Of a stretch of DNA of 64,000 nucleotides, positions 12,769 to 25,700 are shown in pieces. The notes under the pieces were generated by a model, which did no database searches, was not told where the DNA came from, and saw nothing but the letters and a program-made list of their open reading frames with translations. The DNA is taken from positions 53,889,571 through 53,953,570 of the forward strand of contig NC_079507.1 in the NCBI RefSeq assembly GCF_030052815.1, written 5' to 3'. The stretch comes from Hevea brasiliensis (taxonomy: Eukaryota > Streptophyta > Magnoliopsida > Malpighiales > Euphorbiaceae). Position 1 is the first letter of the stretch. Every line of letters begins with the position of its first letter. The position numbers were made by a program, and so were the translations under genes.

Positions 12769-15406
12769 TGTAACACCTTCAATTTTTAAATTTATTATTT
12801 TTTGCTAAATATTGATATTTTATTTCATTTGAATTTTTGGAAATTATTTGAAATTATTTGGGTTTTAAAAATCGGGTTCGATTTTTCGAAAATATAAAAC
12901 TTTGATAATTTTTAAAAATTAATTTAAAGATCACGTGACAAAACTAAAAATATATTTGGAGTCTATGAATTTTTCTGAGTTTTCTAGAATTTTTTCGAAA
13001 TTTTTGGGCCTCGTTTTCGGTCCTAAGGCAGAGTAAATATTCAAAATTTTGTATTTTAAATCGAACCAGCCAAATCGAACCGGACCGGATCGGACCAGAC
13101 TGGCCTTTTTTCTTCCTTTTTCTTCCTCTCCCGCGCGCGTTCTCCTTCCTCTCTCTCTCTCTCTCCCGTTTTCTCTCTCCTTCCACCCTAGCCCGCCGGC
13201 CAGCCATCTCCTCCGCCACCCCAGGCCACCGGCGCACCCCCCCAGCCGCCTCAGCTCACCGGCCGCCACCTGTAGCGCTGGCAAATGTCGCGCGAAGTGA
13301 CGCAACGCTTGCGCTCGACCGTTTGACTTCCTGGCCGAAATTCGGCAGATCCGGCCACCAATCGGATCGGGTCTTGTGTCTAAACCTATCTACTCGTCGA
13401 GAACTTTCCATAGATACCAAGAACACCGAAATCCATCGAGCGGTTTGTCCAATTTTTGCCTGGGAAGTTTTAGCCCATTTTGACTTTTGGGTTAGATTTC
13501 TCGCAAACCATGAATCCCACGAGAAAACCGAGGGTACCAGAGCGCTCCACTCGTCGAGAGCTTCGCGGCAATATAAATTTCAAAATTTTCCGACACCATT
13601 TTTTAGTGGGTCCCACGGAAATTCGCATTATTTTTTCGAGCATTAAATGAGCTTAGAAAATTTCATAAAATTTATGTACTAACCTCCGTGTTGTGGGCTT
13701 CGTGTAGGTATCTTCAATTTGCGGAAATTCGACAGTTGTCTGGATCTATGAATTTCCGGCCAAACAGATCGGCTACCGAAAAAGTCTCCGGATTGGATCG
13801 AGGTTTTGGCTACCCCACCATTTTCAGACATCTCGAGCGCGTCCCCGGAGTCAGAATCAGCATAGGTAAACCCGAACTTTACTTTTTGTAATTTTCTAGT
13901 GCTTAAATGGGATTAAAAATCCGTAAAATATTCGTGATAGCTCAGAAAATTATGATTCTTTTTGCAATAGCCTATTAATATTGCTAAGGACCGCGGGGCA
14001 AAGTTTTAGAATTTTTAGAGATTATTTGGGCAGTTTTTGCAAAAATGATCAATTATAAGGACTAAATTGTAAATTTATATATTGTGATTGAGGACTGTTT
14101 GGATGGGCCCAGGAGGGGCTGTGTGATGTGATTGAGTTGTGAGTATATGATTTGTGAATATAGAAGTGCATTTTGAGCCCTTTTGCAGGTTGGGTAGGTT
14201 CTAGGTATAGGGGAGACTCTGCCGGATTTTCGGCACGACTTAGGACGTACTTGGTCTTTTTCTTTGTTTTTATTGAGTCAAATTTAATAAATGATTGTAA
14301 TAAAATTGTCAGGTGAGACAAGACAGCCTTCTTCCTCCTCTCAGCCGCCACAGTGACCGTTGTCAAGTCTGTGAGTAAAATATTAATTTTAATTGTAATT
14401 TCACTATTATTATATGTTCAAGCATGTCCATGCATCACGTATATGTAAATATCTATGTAGTTACACTCTAGGCACATTTTATATTGCATTCACAACTGTT
14501 AAAGTGCTATGTATATTGCTGTGGTAATTTGGAGCTGTGTGCGTGCGTTAGCGTGCGTGTGGACTATGGATAGGACAGGTAGACACGGCTTGAGTTCTTC
14601 GCTGGGACCCGGTTCGTCGGGGTAAACACGACTTGAGTTCTTCACTGGGACCCCGATTTGGTTATTTAAGTGGAAGTTCGAGCTGAGTTCTTCGCTGGCA
14701 CAGGTTGGATTAAGAGAGCTGTATAGGGGATCAGCTCCTATATATATATTATTTGACATTATCGGATGTGTGCGTGCTCTAAATTACCTATTTGCTATTA
14801 TGATGTGAAAATATTGTTGATGTTGCATTTCACTCTATAGGGTGCATTAGTTTTAGATAGTTATAGAGATTATGGTTAAAATTGATATTTTACTCTCTGA
14901 GTCGAACGCTCACTCCTGTTCAATATTTTTCCAGGCCACAGGAGGATATTTTTGAGGTTAACCTGCTTTTCTCCCTCGCAGATCGTTTATTAATATTTGT
15001 ATAAATCTGTAATTCTTAGAATTTCCGTATGTGTTAGAAATATTTATTCGATTTGGGTCTGTAATATAAATTATTATTTTGGATATGTAAATCTATTAAA
15101 TTATGCATGTTTGATGGATTGGATGAGGGAGCTGAGCTCCCATTTATTTTTATGGCATTTGAGTATGTGGAGAGTGAGCTGAGCTCCCCAATTGATTATA
15201 TATCATGTTTACAGGTCGGGTGAGTCAAAAACTCCCCATTGAAAGGTCCATTTTATGGCCGGACTTTGTCCGATTGAATTCTTGAAATTGGGCCCAAATG
15301 GGCCTTAGAGTTAGGTTAAGGAATAGTTATGCTTACTACGGGCCTCGGGAGCTTTAGGCGGGCCCAGGTCCTAGTGCCAGTCCGGCCTATAGATTAGGTC
15401 GTGACA
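12769..15406 (+). repeat. 3' LTR of the gypsy element
   Basis: The 2,638-bp direct repeat of the 5' LTR starts TGTAACACC and ends GTGACA. It has the same CT-rich tract (about 13110-13190) and the same threefold motif (14587-14701). Differences from the 5' LTR are scattered, mostly transitions. Confidence 0.95.
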
Positions 15407-15411
15407 AACTA
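15407..15411. repeat. Target-site duplication AACTA, right copy
   Basis: Exact copy of 5087-5091, directly after the 3' LTR. Beyond it the intron of the RRF remnant resumes. Confidence 0.9.
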
Positions 15412-15829
15412 GGTCGCAATTACAATTTGATATTTGGTAACATGAACGTTCCATCAAGGAATTTCATCCCTTCATGACCATGGGCATTATGTTATTAAAT
15501 GGTGACCAGTGCATGAAGCATGCCACACTTGTGGATGCTGGCGTGGATTGATTTAAATATACAATTGAATTTAAAAATTTTCATTTAAAGTTCTTAACGG
15601 TAAGTTGGTAGGTATACAATTGCAACAAAATAAATTTACTGTCATGCCTTCTGGCGAGCCCTTCTTATACTTAGTTTAACGTCTTCGCAAAACTTGGAAA
15701 CCACCTTGCACATAGCCTGGCAAATTTTCAGGTAGGATATTGCACAAATCAACAGTAGTAAGAGAGGACAATAAATAAATAGAAGACATAATTAGTTATA
15801 TTCTCACCTGCATATGCTCTTTGGTTAAT

Positions 15830-17159
15830 CTGGTAAATGGAAAGCACACAAAAGGTACATCAGTTAAATTTTTCTCACAAGTACAGGGACTAAATTGAAC
15901 ATTTTGCCTTAACTAAATACTGTGCTGGAGTTTTGTGATTAAATTAAATATATAAGGAGTAGAAGGCTAAAGTTGAGGCCTCCTAAAACCTTCTAAATCT
16001 CAATTGATCTCTAGACTGAATAAATTCACCTATTTCATAATATAAGAGATTTATATAACAATATAAATAATAATATTTTATATAATAATATAAAATTAAA
16101 ATGTGAGGCTCAAAATCTAGATCTTCCAAGTCTCTTACACTATGTCAACCACCAAATCACAAGTGGTTTGTAAATATATTTATTTTGATTTAATTTGATT
16201 TAATTAAATTTAAAAAAAATAAAATTATTTAATTGATTTTCAAAAAATTAAAATGGAATGAAGTCAAATTACTTAATAAATTTGCTTAGTTTGATGGTTT
16301 ATTTCAATTATATATGGTGTTTTTTTTATAATTATTTTGATTTTAATTCACCTTATTTATAATTTGTATATTTTATCATTGTCATTAAATTAACTCATAA
16401 CAATTTATTAGAAGGGGATTAATTTAACTACTTACTTTTAATTTTTTACTTAAAATATATTTTTGATTTTTGAGTTAAATTAAAAATAAATAAATAATTA
16501 TTTAGGTCTTGTTTGATTAAATTTTATAGTAAAATTCATTTAATTTGTAAATAAATTTTATGATAGAATTTATTTGTAAATAAATTTCTTTATTTATTAT
16601 ATTTTATATTAAATATGAAATTTATAAAATAAATTTTATGTTTAGAATAAATAAAATAAAATATATATAATAAAAAAATAATTTTATCATTTGAAATATA
16701 TATAATTTTAATTTTAGAATTTATTTAAAAATTCTATTAATTTTGATAGAATTTGATTTAATTATAATGAATTTCATAAAATTAATTATTAAAAATTATA
16801 AATAAATTTTTATTTAAATTAAATATTAAAATTTTATATTTAAAAATAAATTTTATAAAATTTATAAAATTTATTTATGTTAAATACTAGAAAAAATTAC
16901 TTAAAACTAACGTTTAAATAATTTAAATATTTAATTAAAAAGTGTTTAAAGGTAATTTAAAATTATTAAAAGGAATATATAATCAAGGTCGTTAAAATAG
17001 AATAATATTAATATTTTTAAAATAATTATAATATTATAATTTTTTATTTTATTAAATAATAATGTTAAAATAAATAAATAAATTATAAGAATGATATAAT
17101 TTAAGGTAGTTTTTTTAATTGATTTATCATACCGCACGCTAAGATTAAAGTTACAGATC
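15830..17159. other. AT-rich intergenic stretch
   Basis: No coding segment is seen. From about 16000 to 17110 the sequence is extremely AT-rich with many short A/T runs. The missing RRF 5' exons would be expected here on the minus strand but are not recognisable. Confidence 0.6.
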
Positions 17160-17170
17160 CCATATATATA
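17160..17170 (+). promoter_or_regulatory. Candidate TATA box of the mTERF gene
   Basis: CATATATATAA lies about 245 bases upstream of the mTERF start codon at 17415. It sits where the AT-rich spacer gives way to GC-balanced leader sequence. A start about 30 bases downstream would give a 5' UTR of roughly 215 bases. This is inferred from sequence alone. Confidence 0.4.
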
Positions 17171-17414
17171 ATGGGACTGTAATTTTTGCACGTGCGAAGA
17201 GTTCCATCTTCCTGCAAGCCACAGACAGAGAGCCAGAGATATTCAAACCCCACACAACAACATATCCAAGACATTTTCCCTTCCTCTATCGTCTGCTCCC
17301 TTCGCTCGCTCAAAGAAAGTTGAAGCAAAGCAAGTGCTCCAGAACAAGATAAATCTCCCACCTTCGTTTCTGAAGTTTTCTTCAATCAAAATTTTCTTTT
17401 TCAAGCTGCAAAAG

Positions 17415-18907
17415 ATGAGAGCTTTCCCTGCAATCCGCTCTGTGGGCCTCACTTATCCCTCTAGAGTTCTGTTCATACCTAGGTACCCTTTTCACCAATC
17501 CTGCGTTTCTTTTTCCTTTTTTCTTGTATCTATCTTCTCTTTGTTTAGATTCTTTATTTAACATATGATGTAAAGTTTCTGTTGTCTTCCAAACTTATAA
17601 TTTGTTACTATGGCAAAATCTTGTTTTTTTTTTCTTTTTTTTTTTTAATTATTAAGGTCCATTTCACTTGCATTTTTAAACTAAGGAATTTAAATGACTC
17701 AGCATCTATGTTCTTATGTTTTTTTTTTCATTATTATTTTTTGAAAATTGAATTATTCTTGCAGTTGGTTATCTAGTTCATTTTTCTTGAAACTTAAAGG
17801 AGTATTGTTTGTTTGCACTTATTTTGGGCGAATAAATTGGTTTGTGTGTTTTAGGGGAAAATAATACCTTCATGAAGTAAGATTCATGAATATTGTACTA
17901 GTGAATGCACTTATTTTGGGTGCAACGTTTTGGTAAAAGAAGGAAAAAAAATTGTTATTGGGGGAATATAATGGTTGATTGCAGTAAGACTCATGGGTGT
18001 TTGATTGTAAATCGCAGTAAGCATTCCTTGTAATAGTAGCATCACAATACAATATGAAAATATGGATTAGCTGAAAGATTGGCATGCCGTTTCATAGGTA
18101 ATTTGGAAAATATCTTTTATGTGCATCTGAGTATCTCTTGAAGTAAAATGTTGGTCTGCCTACAAATAGCTTGCTTTGCTTGGAGAGTTCAAGTGAGAAT
18201 TTTCAAATAGATATGTTGAGCTACAAAAGAAAGTTGCATGCAATAGAATTTTACATGCTCTGGAAGATGCACTTTTCTGTTGACATGGTGACAAGGAGAA
18301 GAGATGGAGATATAATTTCAAGTGAAAAATGAGAGGAGGCACAGAATATTTATATCTTAACCTACAGATTACGTGTGCTTAGGGGACCATGCCTGGTGCA
18401 ATGATGAAACTTTAAGCTTGCAGGGGTGCAAGTTTGAGTTATGGGTGTTAATATTTTGGGCAACATAAATAATAAAACTTTTTGTTTACTTGTACACTTT
18501 GGACCCTTTTTAAAATAAGGTTTTATCTGTTGACTTTTTGATAACTAGAGCATATGCAAAAGTTCATTAGAACAGAACATTCTATATACCTGATAAAGAG
18601 TACAAAATTTATTTTGAACATTAGCATAATGCACATTATAAAGATATAGTTTTTTAAAAAACTAATTTCAATTCTCTTTTTAGAATTCTCATAAAATCTA
18701 TATGTACCTTAATCATATAGATGCAAAGAAAAAATTGATATATAAGTAGATTATTTGAGTATTTTTCATTTGTTATTGATTGTCTTAGAACCTGTTTTCC
18801 TTAACAGAAATTAACAAAGTGGAGCTTTGGAGTTCTAGAGATGATTCCTGTGGATTGTGGGTTTAACTTATGTGAAAAGATTTGGATTTATTACGCCCAT
18901 ATTTTTC

Positions 18908-18944
<37 letters not shown>

Positions 18945-20705
18945 GTCTCTGTGTGTGTGTGTCTTCCTCCCCCTTCCTTTTTTGTTTCTTGAGGGATATT
19001 TAGGTGTTTTAGCTATAATTTTCTTTTTTTCATCCTTGTTAGCATAGTTTATTTACTTTGGTTTACTTTTCCCCAGGACTCAACTTTCTCTTCCGAGGAA
19101 ATTCTTCTCTTGCCAAGCTAAGTTTGGTAAGAGTTAATTTAAATTTTCATATAGGATTCCTTGTAGTGCTAGTTTAAGTTCCATACCAAAGCCAAAGTTG
19201 TTATTTGTTAATATCAGCCTGGTTCTTTTTCTCTTTATAGCATTGACCAATTTCTTTCAATGCTATAAAAGCTGATTCTGGGGTAGACGGATCATTCAGC
19301 TCAAGAGTAGTGCCTCCAACCCTAGTGGCAGCAGAAAAAGAAGAAGCCAAGGCTGTCTTAACCTTGTTCTTGAAGAAACAAGGTTTAAGCAATGCAGTTG
19401 CTGCTAGAACTATCAAAAAGTCGGACCTGTTCATTGACCACCTTGTCTCAAAGCTTCATTCAGTTCATAAATCTCGGTATCTAGTAGGTTCGATTGCATC
19501 TGTTTGATCACAAATAATTTGATTTGTTTTCTAAATTGGTCCCTTTCTAATCAAACTTCATCATTGCAGGACGAGAGCTCACAACTCTAGAAATAAGGGA
19601 TGCTCTTATTCCATACCTAGAATCTCTCCTTGAAGACCACAGAAGTGTTCTGGTAGATTTTGTGGAGAACTTTCCTAACCCATCTATTAAAGGAAAACCA
19701 GTTCAACCTCTATCTCCACCCAATATAACACTTGATTCCAAGAAGCTGAAAGCTTTGTCTAGAGTAAGTGAGACAGGCCCTGCTGGGAAGCTTCCCCCTC
19801 GTACTCTGTATCTTATAGACCTTGGCATGAATCTTGAACAGATCAAGGGAATCACGCGGAGATTCCCTGCTTTTGCTTACTACAGCTTGGAGGGAAAAAT
19901 TAAGCCATTAGTTGAGTTCCTTCTTGATCTTGGTGTACCTAAATCAGACCTTCCAACCATCCTTGTCAAAAGGCCTCAACTTTGTGGAATCAGTCTCTCT
20001 GAAAATCTCATACCCACTATGACATTCTTAGAAAATTTGGGCGTGGATAAGAGAAAATGGGCTAAAGTTATATACCGTTTTCCAGCACTTCTTACTTATA
20101 GCAGGCAAAAGGTTGAAGTGACTGTAGATTTCCTTTGTGAGATGGGTCTCTCGGCAGAGAGCATTGGTAAGATTCTAACACGTTGCCCAAACATTATAAG
20201 TTACAGTGTGGAGGACAAACTACGGCCAACGGCTGAATATTTCCGTTCATTGGGAGTTGATGTTGCTGTTCTTCTCCACCGATGTCCACAGACTTTTGGC
20301 CTCAGTATTGAATCCAATTTGAAGCCTGTGACAGAATTTTTCTTTGGAAGGGGGTACAGTATACAGGAAGTTGGGACTATGATTACAAGATATGGAGCAT
20401 TATATACTTTTAGCTTGGTAGAGAACTTGATACCAAAGTGGGAATTCTTTTTGACCATGGATTATTCAAAAGAAGAGCTTGTTAAATTCCCTCAATATTT
20501 TGGCTACAGTTTGGAAGAGAGGATAAAACCTAGGTATGCACTAGTGAAGGTGTCTGGAGTCAAACTGCTGTTGAACCAGGTGTTATCATTATCATATTCT
20601 GACTTTGATAAGGCTTTGAAAAAGAAAATGAAGAGAATGCTTTCTGAGAAGGCCTCAAATGATATCAACAGTGGTGAAGATCTTCAACAAGGAATTAAAC
20701 AGTGA
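17415..20705 (+). CDS. MTERF5: mTERF-domain protein, organellar (MDA1/mTERF5 type)
   Basis: Exons are 17415-17482, 19077-19126, 19272-19487 and 19570-20705. They total 1,470 nt and encode 489 residues with no internal stop. The N-terminus (MRAFPAIRSVGLTYPSR) is basic and Ser/Thr-rich, as expected for an organelle transit peptide. From about residue 165 the protein is a series of ~30-residue mTERF helical repeats with the usual Leu-Gly and Pro spacing, for example LPPRTLYLIDLGMNLEQIKG, ILVKRPQLCG and ILTRCPNIISYSVEDKLRP. mTERF proteins bind organellar nucleic acid and regulate transcription or RNA processing. The sequence (VVPPTLVAAEKEEAKAVLTL, CPQTFGLSIESNLKPVTEFF) is close to what I recall of Arabidopsis MDA1/mTERF5 (At4g14605), a plastid transcription factor. 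The large first intron (17483-19076) carries a (CT)n tract at 18911-18960. The third exon uses the AG at 19270-19271; the AG at 19239-19240 would bring in a stop. Confidence 0.92.
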
Positions 20706-22713
20706 CAATTCATGGTGATAGAATAATAATTGAGGGTGTCTATCATGGAAAACACGCCATGGTGGTATAATTGCCTGGTCAAAACAATATTGATGCTCTT
20801 AATGGGAATTAGAGGTGGATGTGTTCTTTTGATGAAAATATGAATGCACAGCTGCATTTGCAAGATGGGGCATGTCTACTACATTCACAGCTGGTTAAAC
20901 GCCCTCAAAACAGGCATGTCACTTTTAGAGTAAGCTTTAATCACTTGGATTTGCAGAACACAGGCATGGCTTGTTAGGATGAAAGTATTCAAGTTCAGAA
21001 CTAGGTGCTTTGGTGCAAGATGGCGCATGTAAGAGTAATGGAGAGGCATCTAACATGTCTACTCATACTGGTAAATTACAACGCTACATTTAGGCTACAG
21101 CATTGTTTCTGACGATTTTTGAGATTTATAGGAATAGAATGAATCCAATTTTTGGTTTACTCTGCTATTGGAACAAACCTGTATCCATTTCCATACAATG
21201 ACATAATTCTGTTGCTCCTCTGCTATTAGTAAGTTTGGTACTCTCCTTGTATTTCAAATGTTTGAGAGTTACATGTCAATTTCCTTTGTATTAAAGATGG
21301 ATTTTTGCTGAGGGAAAGCAATGCAATACCCAAAGCACAATGATGTTGGTGTTCAACATGTCTTGGGCCAAACGCATTTCAGCTTGCTCTGTTGGTTGTT
21401 TATGGACTTCATGATTGGGTCCTGTAGTGACATGTAATTTGAACAAGAAAAAGGTTATCGCTATGTCCATGAGTAGTGATGCAGATTTGATGATAGCATG
21501 TTCATAACAGAGAAATCATAATCTGAACCAGACGAAAACTGGGGAGAATTTCAGTAAAAAAACAAAAGGAAAATACAGAGATTCTCAAACTTTCTTAAAA
21601 TGTATGAAAAATCACTTTGCATATTCTTGATAAAATATATTTAATACAAAGATAATTTTGGACTTTAATTTGGCTTTATAATAAATTTATTTTTAACAAG
21701 ACATGAAACCCTAACTTTTATTGAAATTATCAGTGCACACTCAGTAAAAGTTGAAGATCCTTCTGGTTATTCTAGTCAGACGTGACACGTTGCTTGGCAC
21801 GAATCCCAATTCCGGAACAATAAACAGGCGGCAGCCAGCCGTAACTATCCTACATCCTTATAATGCCAAAATGGCAACTTTATTACAGTCGGTTAGTGTG
21901 CCAGCCTACATTTCCATTTTTACGAATATATTTTATATAAATTAAATTTTATATGAAAATAATTTAATAATTATTTATTCATTTATTTTTATTTATTATA
22001 TTAACACGATAATTAAAAAAATATCAAATAATTTTATTTTTATAAAAAAGTATTAATAATTAATTAAATTATTTTTTATTTCATTTAATATATATATATT
22101 ATAAAATTAAAAAAGTTAATACTTTTTATTTTTTTAATTTTAATAAATAATATTAAATAAAAGAAAATTTTAAATATATTAAATAAAAATAAATGAAGAT
22201 AATATTAAATTAAATTATTTTAAATTAAAGTAATAAAATTTAAGTAATTAAATAATAAAAAAATTATTAATTTTTTAAAATAATTTTGTTTGAGATTTAC
22301 TTCACAATTACTTAAATATTATTAAATTAAAATTTATTAGCAATTATTTTATATATATATAATCTCATAATTATATGAAATTTTTTTATATTTAAAAACT
22401 TATTACTTTTATATTATTTTAAGAAGTAAGTGCTTGAAGAACATTCTATCACTTTTCTTTACATTTAACATTTTAACTTAAATTTTTAAAGAATCTTTGT
22501 CTTAAATTTTAAATTTATGGGAAAAAAACGAAAATTGCAAATATAGGACTCTTCCTTAGAAATCTACTCGACCGTTTTCCTATCAAGCACTCTTCTTCCT
22601 CTGTCTTAACTTCCCCTCCCATTCCCGTATCTCACTCTCTGCAATTTTTGAATTGCAAAAGCACTGAGAAAATCATCACACAGATAGCCAAAACAGGTAA
22701 GCAAAAGGAAGAC
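20706..22713. other. mTERF 3' UTR, spacer and SYN2 upstream region
   Basis: The mTERF 3' UTR probably reaches about 21300. From 21900 to 22480 the DNA is a dense A/T-rich block with no gene. The last ~200 bases, rich in CT and TCTTCC, are likely the SYN2 promoter and 5' leader. Confidence 0.5.
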
Positions 22714-25700
22714 ATGTTCTACTCGCACTGCTTTCTCTCAAGGAAAGGCCCATTAGGCGCTATATGGGTGGCCGCTTACTGCTTTAACAAACTCAAGAAA
22801 GCGCAGATCACTCAGACTGACATCTCCTCTTCTGTTGGTTCGTTTTTCTCTCTTTCCCTCTTCTGCTTTTCAACTTTCTCTTCTTCTTTTTGTTGTTGGC
22901 AAATTCTCCACATAATGAGAGGAGAACAAAAAAAATGATTACCATAATTCTAATTTTTGAGTTTGGCTTGCTTTTAGCGACCTTTTGTTACCATATTTGA
23001 ATTTTTTTTCCTCTTTCATTGTTTTGCTAGAGAGAAACAGAGTGTTATGTGGGGGTTTCTTTTGTGAGCTGTGCAAGTTTTGTTTGTTCTTTTGTAAAAT
23101 TAACGTCTTCATGAGTTGTTTGGTAACATGCTCAAGTTTTTTATGAGCTGTATGATAAATTGATTGAAAAAGGGTGTTCCTTTTTACGTGGGTATTACTT
23201 AGAATGGATAAATTAGCTTAAACCCGACTGGTTTTTGTGAAATTTGCTTTTTTAAAGAAGAATTTTGTTATTTATTTTGGTTTGGAGTAATTCTTACTGT
23301 GACCTAAAAGCTGGGAATATCTTTTATGGTTAGTTTATTACCTTGGCTTTTTAGCTTATAATGTTGTCTGCTTTGTCTCTTAATAAGCTGAAATGAAATT
23401 ACTTTGATTGACTAGGGAAACTGTAGTGTTAAGTATAATGATTGATTTTGAAATTTAGGTCATCGGACATGGATTCTGGGTTTCATCTATTTTATCCCAC
23501 CAATTTTGCATCTATTATTATAATAATTTTATGTAGTGTCTCTCAGTAAATCTATGTTTAGATTTTTGTGTTTTGTTCCATGCTGTAGACTATGATATTA
23601 CATTGAAGGTTTTGATCTGCAACCATAGCAGTTAGTTTATATGGGAAAAAAAGGGACAAAAAAAAAATTATTGCTTCTTAGTTATCCTGCAATTGTTTGA
23701 ATTATAGTTAGTTGCTAGTTGAAGTGCATGTTGAAGATAAAGCAGGAGAACAAAACCTATTACAAAGTAGATTTTTTATGTGCAGTTTAGCAACATCTCC
23801 TACAGGTCCCAATCTGGATTAGCGTTCATCTTGGACAAAATGAGTACACCATATTCATATGCAACAGACAAAGAAGCATAATGCAAAAGAGCATAGAAGC
23901 ATAAGATTTTTGATGCACACTACTTTTTTTTTCCTCTCATTTTGTGAGAATTATCATATGATTTTCCAACTATGTTTCTATTGGGAAATGGGCTAAATTT
24001 AAATTAAGGACAAATGATAGTTGAGGGATGCAAACTTAATTTTAGGTTTAATGACTTGATATCTCTATGTAACATGAGTAATGGAAGCCTTACCTTTTGG
24101 AATCAATGACGAACAGCTTGTGCGGAGGAAAGTGTGGTTTGTAATGAACCATTTCCACTCAATTACAAGGTCCCACTATTAGTTTAATTGGCAGGGATTT
24201 TTATTTTGAAGTATTATTAACAAAGCACTATTAATGGGTCAAGGTAAAATGGAAGTCCAAATTTTTTCACTTCTCTCCGATTTTGTGTCACAATGCTTGC
24301 ATGATCAAGGCCTGCCCATTATTTTTATAGATTGAAGCCTTTTGTATTTGGTCTTTGATGCTCTTTAATTTTCATTAATTGCAAAATCTGTTATTTGTAA
24401 TGGTTGGCAATTGGCCACATTTAATTTGTCACCTTTTTCCAAAAAATGTGATTGTAGAATATACATGATAGGAATACAATGTGACTTTGAAAAATTTTTG
24501 TCACTGCCTTCATTTCTCTACCTAGAAATTATGAACTGTAGTTTTCCATTAATTTCCTCTGTTTTTTGGCCTAAGTGCAGATAAAATTTTGCAAGATGAA
24601 TTTGATGTTGTCACATATAGGGTACTTGCCTACCTTCTTCTTGGTATAGTCAGAATATTCTCCAAAAAGGTTGAATATTTGTTCAATGACTGCAATAAGG
24701 TGCTGCTTAAAATCAAGGAATTTCTCATTAGTAATAAAGATATGGCACTTGTGGAAACCCTCCGTGCACCTTACTTCTCTATTACTGTGCCCGAAAGATT
24801 TGAACTTGATGCTTTTGATCTAGAGATCCTAGAAGACACTACCGGGTAAGTTACTCCAATTTATAAAGTTGAGTAGTTTAAGGTCATTCCTCGTTATTTT
24901 GATCACCCTTAACATGCTTGTTTCTTCCAATTCACAGAGACAATGTGCTGCCCCATGAAGAAATCACACTTAAAGGTATTGGATTTTCATCATTTAGTTA
25001 CTTTTTGTTATTTCATTCTGTTAGGTTCTTTTACATAATTTAGTGTTAATGAAACAGATGGCATTTGGAAAACTAGTGAAATAGTGCCATACTCTCTAGC
25101 CAAGGTATCTGTCATCTAATTATGTTATCTTAAATTTTGTGAATTGATAATGCGCAGGCGTCTCCTATTTGACTTCTTACAAGATGCTTTTGTTTGTTGA
25201 TTTTCTCCCTTATACATCCACGTATGCTTTTTTTTTTTTTTTTCTTTCAGTATAGAAAAACTTGTGTAATCAAACAATTTTTAAGTGATAGCATCCTAGC
25301 ATGCAACCACCTAATAATTATACCTAAAAGCCAACAGGCCCTTATATTACTGGAGTGGCTATACTCCAAGTGCTCTTTTGGTGGTAAACTGGTGAAATAG
25401 TGAAGGGTGATCCTGATACAATTTACTTTATCATAGATGGCTACATTTTGTATGCATGAATAATTGAGATCCAACCTGAATAATCATTCTGCCATCTGCA
25501 AAACTTAAATTACTGCTATTCTGTTATGATGTTTGAAACTTGGGATAGATGAACTGTTTGTACTGCACACGTCTCATTGGATTTGTGTACTTATGACTTA
25601 CTGAAGTTTCAATATGATATCTATAGTAAAAATATCCCTATTGACATATTTGCAGTATCATTGTGATGAATTTACTGCCTGTCAGGATATTTTCTCCATG

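Larger units (their letters stand above)
5092..15406 (+). mobile_element. Ty3/gypsy chromovirus-type LTR retrotransposon, structurally complete but coding-dead
   Basis: The 10,315-bp element has 5' LTR 5092-7730, PBS 7735-7746, gag-pol remnants 7958-12705, polypurine tract 12756-12768 and 3' LTR 12769-15406, flanked by AACTA. The domain order protease, RT, RNase H, integrase, then a chromodomain-like C-terminus (VEECTWESERDMRSKYPYLF) places it in Ty3/gypsy. The very long LTRs and that terminus suggest the Del/Tekay chromovirus lineage. I count 13 in-frame stops and about five frameshifts, so it cannot encode its own proteins. A hand comparison of about 290 aligned LTR bases (6424-6713 against the 3' LTR) gave 18 differences, roughly 6%, indicating an old insertion. 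It lies antisense within an intron of the RRF remnant. Confidence 0.95.
4595..15829 (-). pseudogene. RRF: Organellar ribosome recycling factor, C-terminal half only, split by a gypsy element
   Basis: Minus-strand exons, in gene order, are 15808-15829 (22 nt), 15648-15716, 4777-4845 and 4595-4675. Together they encode LTKEHMQ, AMCKVVSKFCEDVKLSIRR followed by ARQK, ALDTIKRAGSRFSKDDIKGL followed by EKE, and IDESTKKFVKSAEDICKAKE followed by REIIGG and a stop. This is the C-terminal ~79 residues of bacterial-type RRF, which splits post-termination ribosomes, here in a plastid or mitochondrial form. No N-terminal exons are visible up to the mTERF gene, so about half the protein is missing. The exon ending at 15648 is followed by a GC donor, and the exon starting at 4675 is preceded by GG where an AG acceptor is expected. 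The 10.8-kb intron between 4845 and 15648 contains the whole gypsy element. I read this as a decaying remnant; use of distant 5' exons cannot be excluded. Confidence 0.75.
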
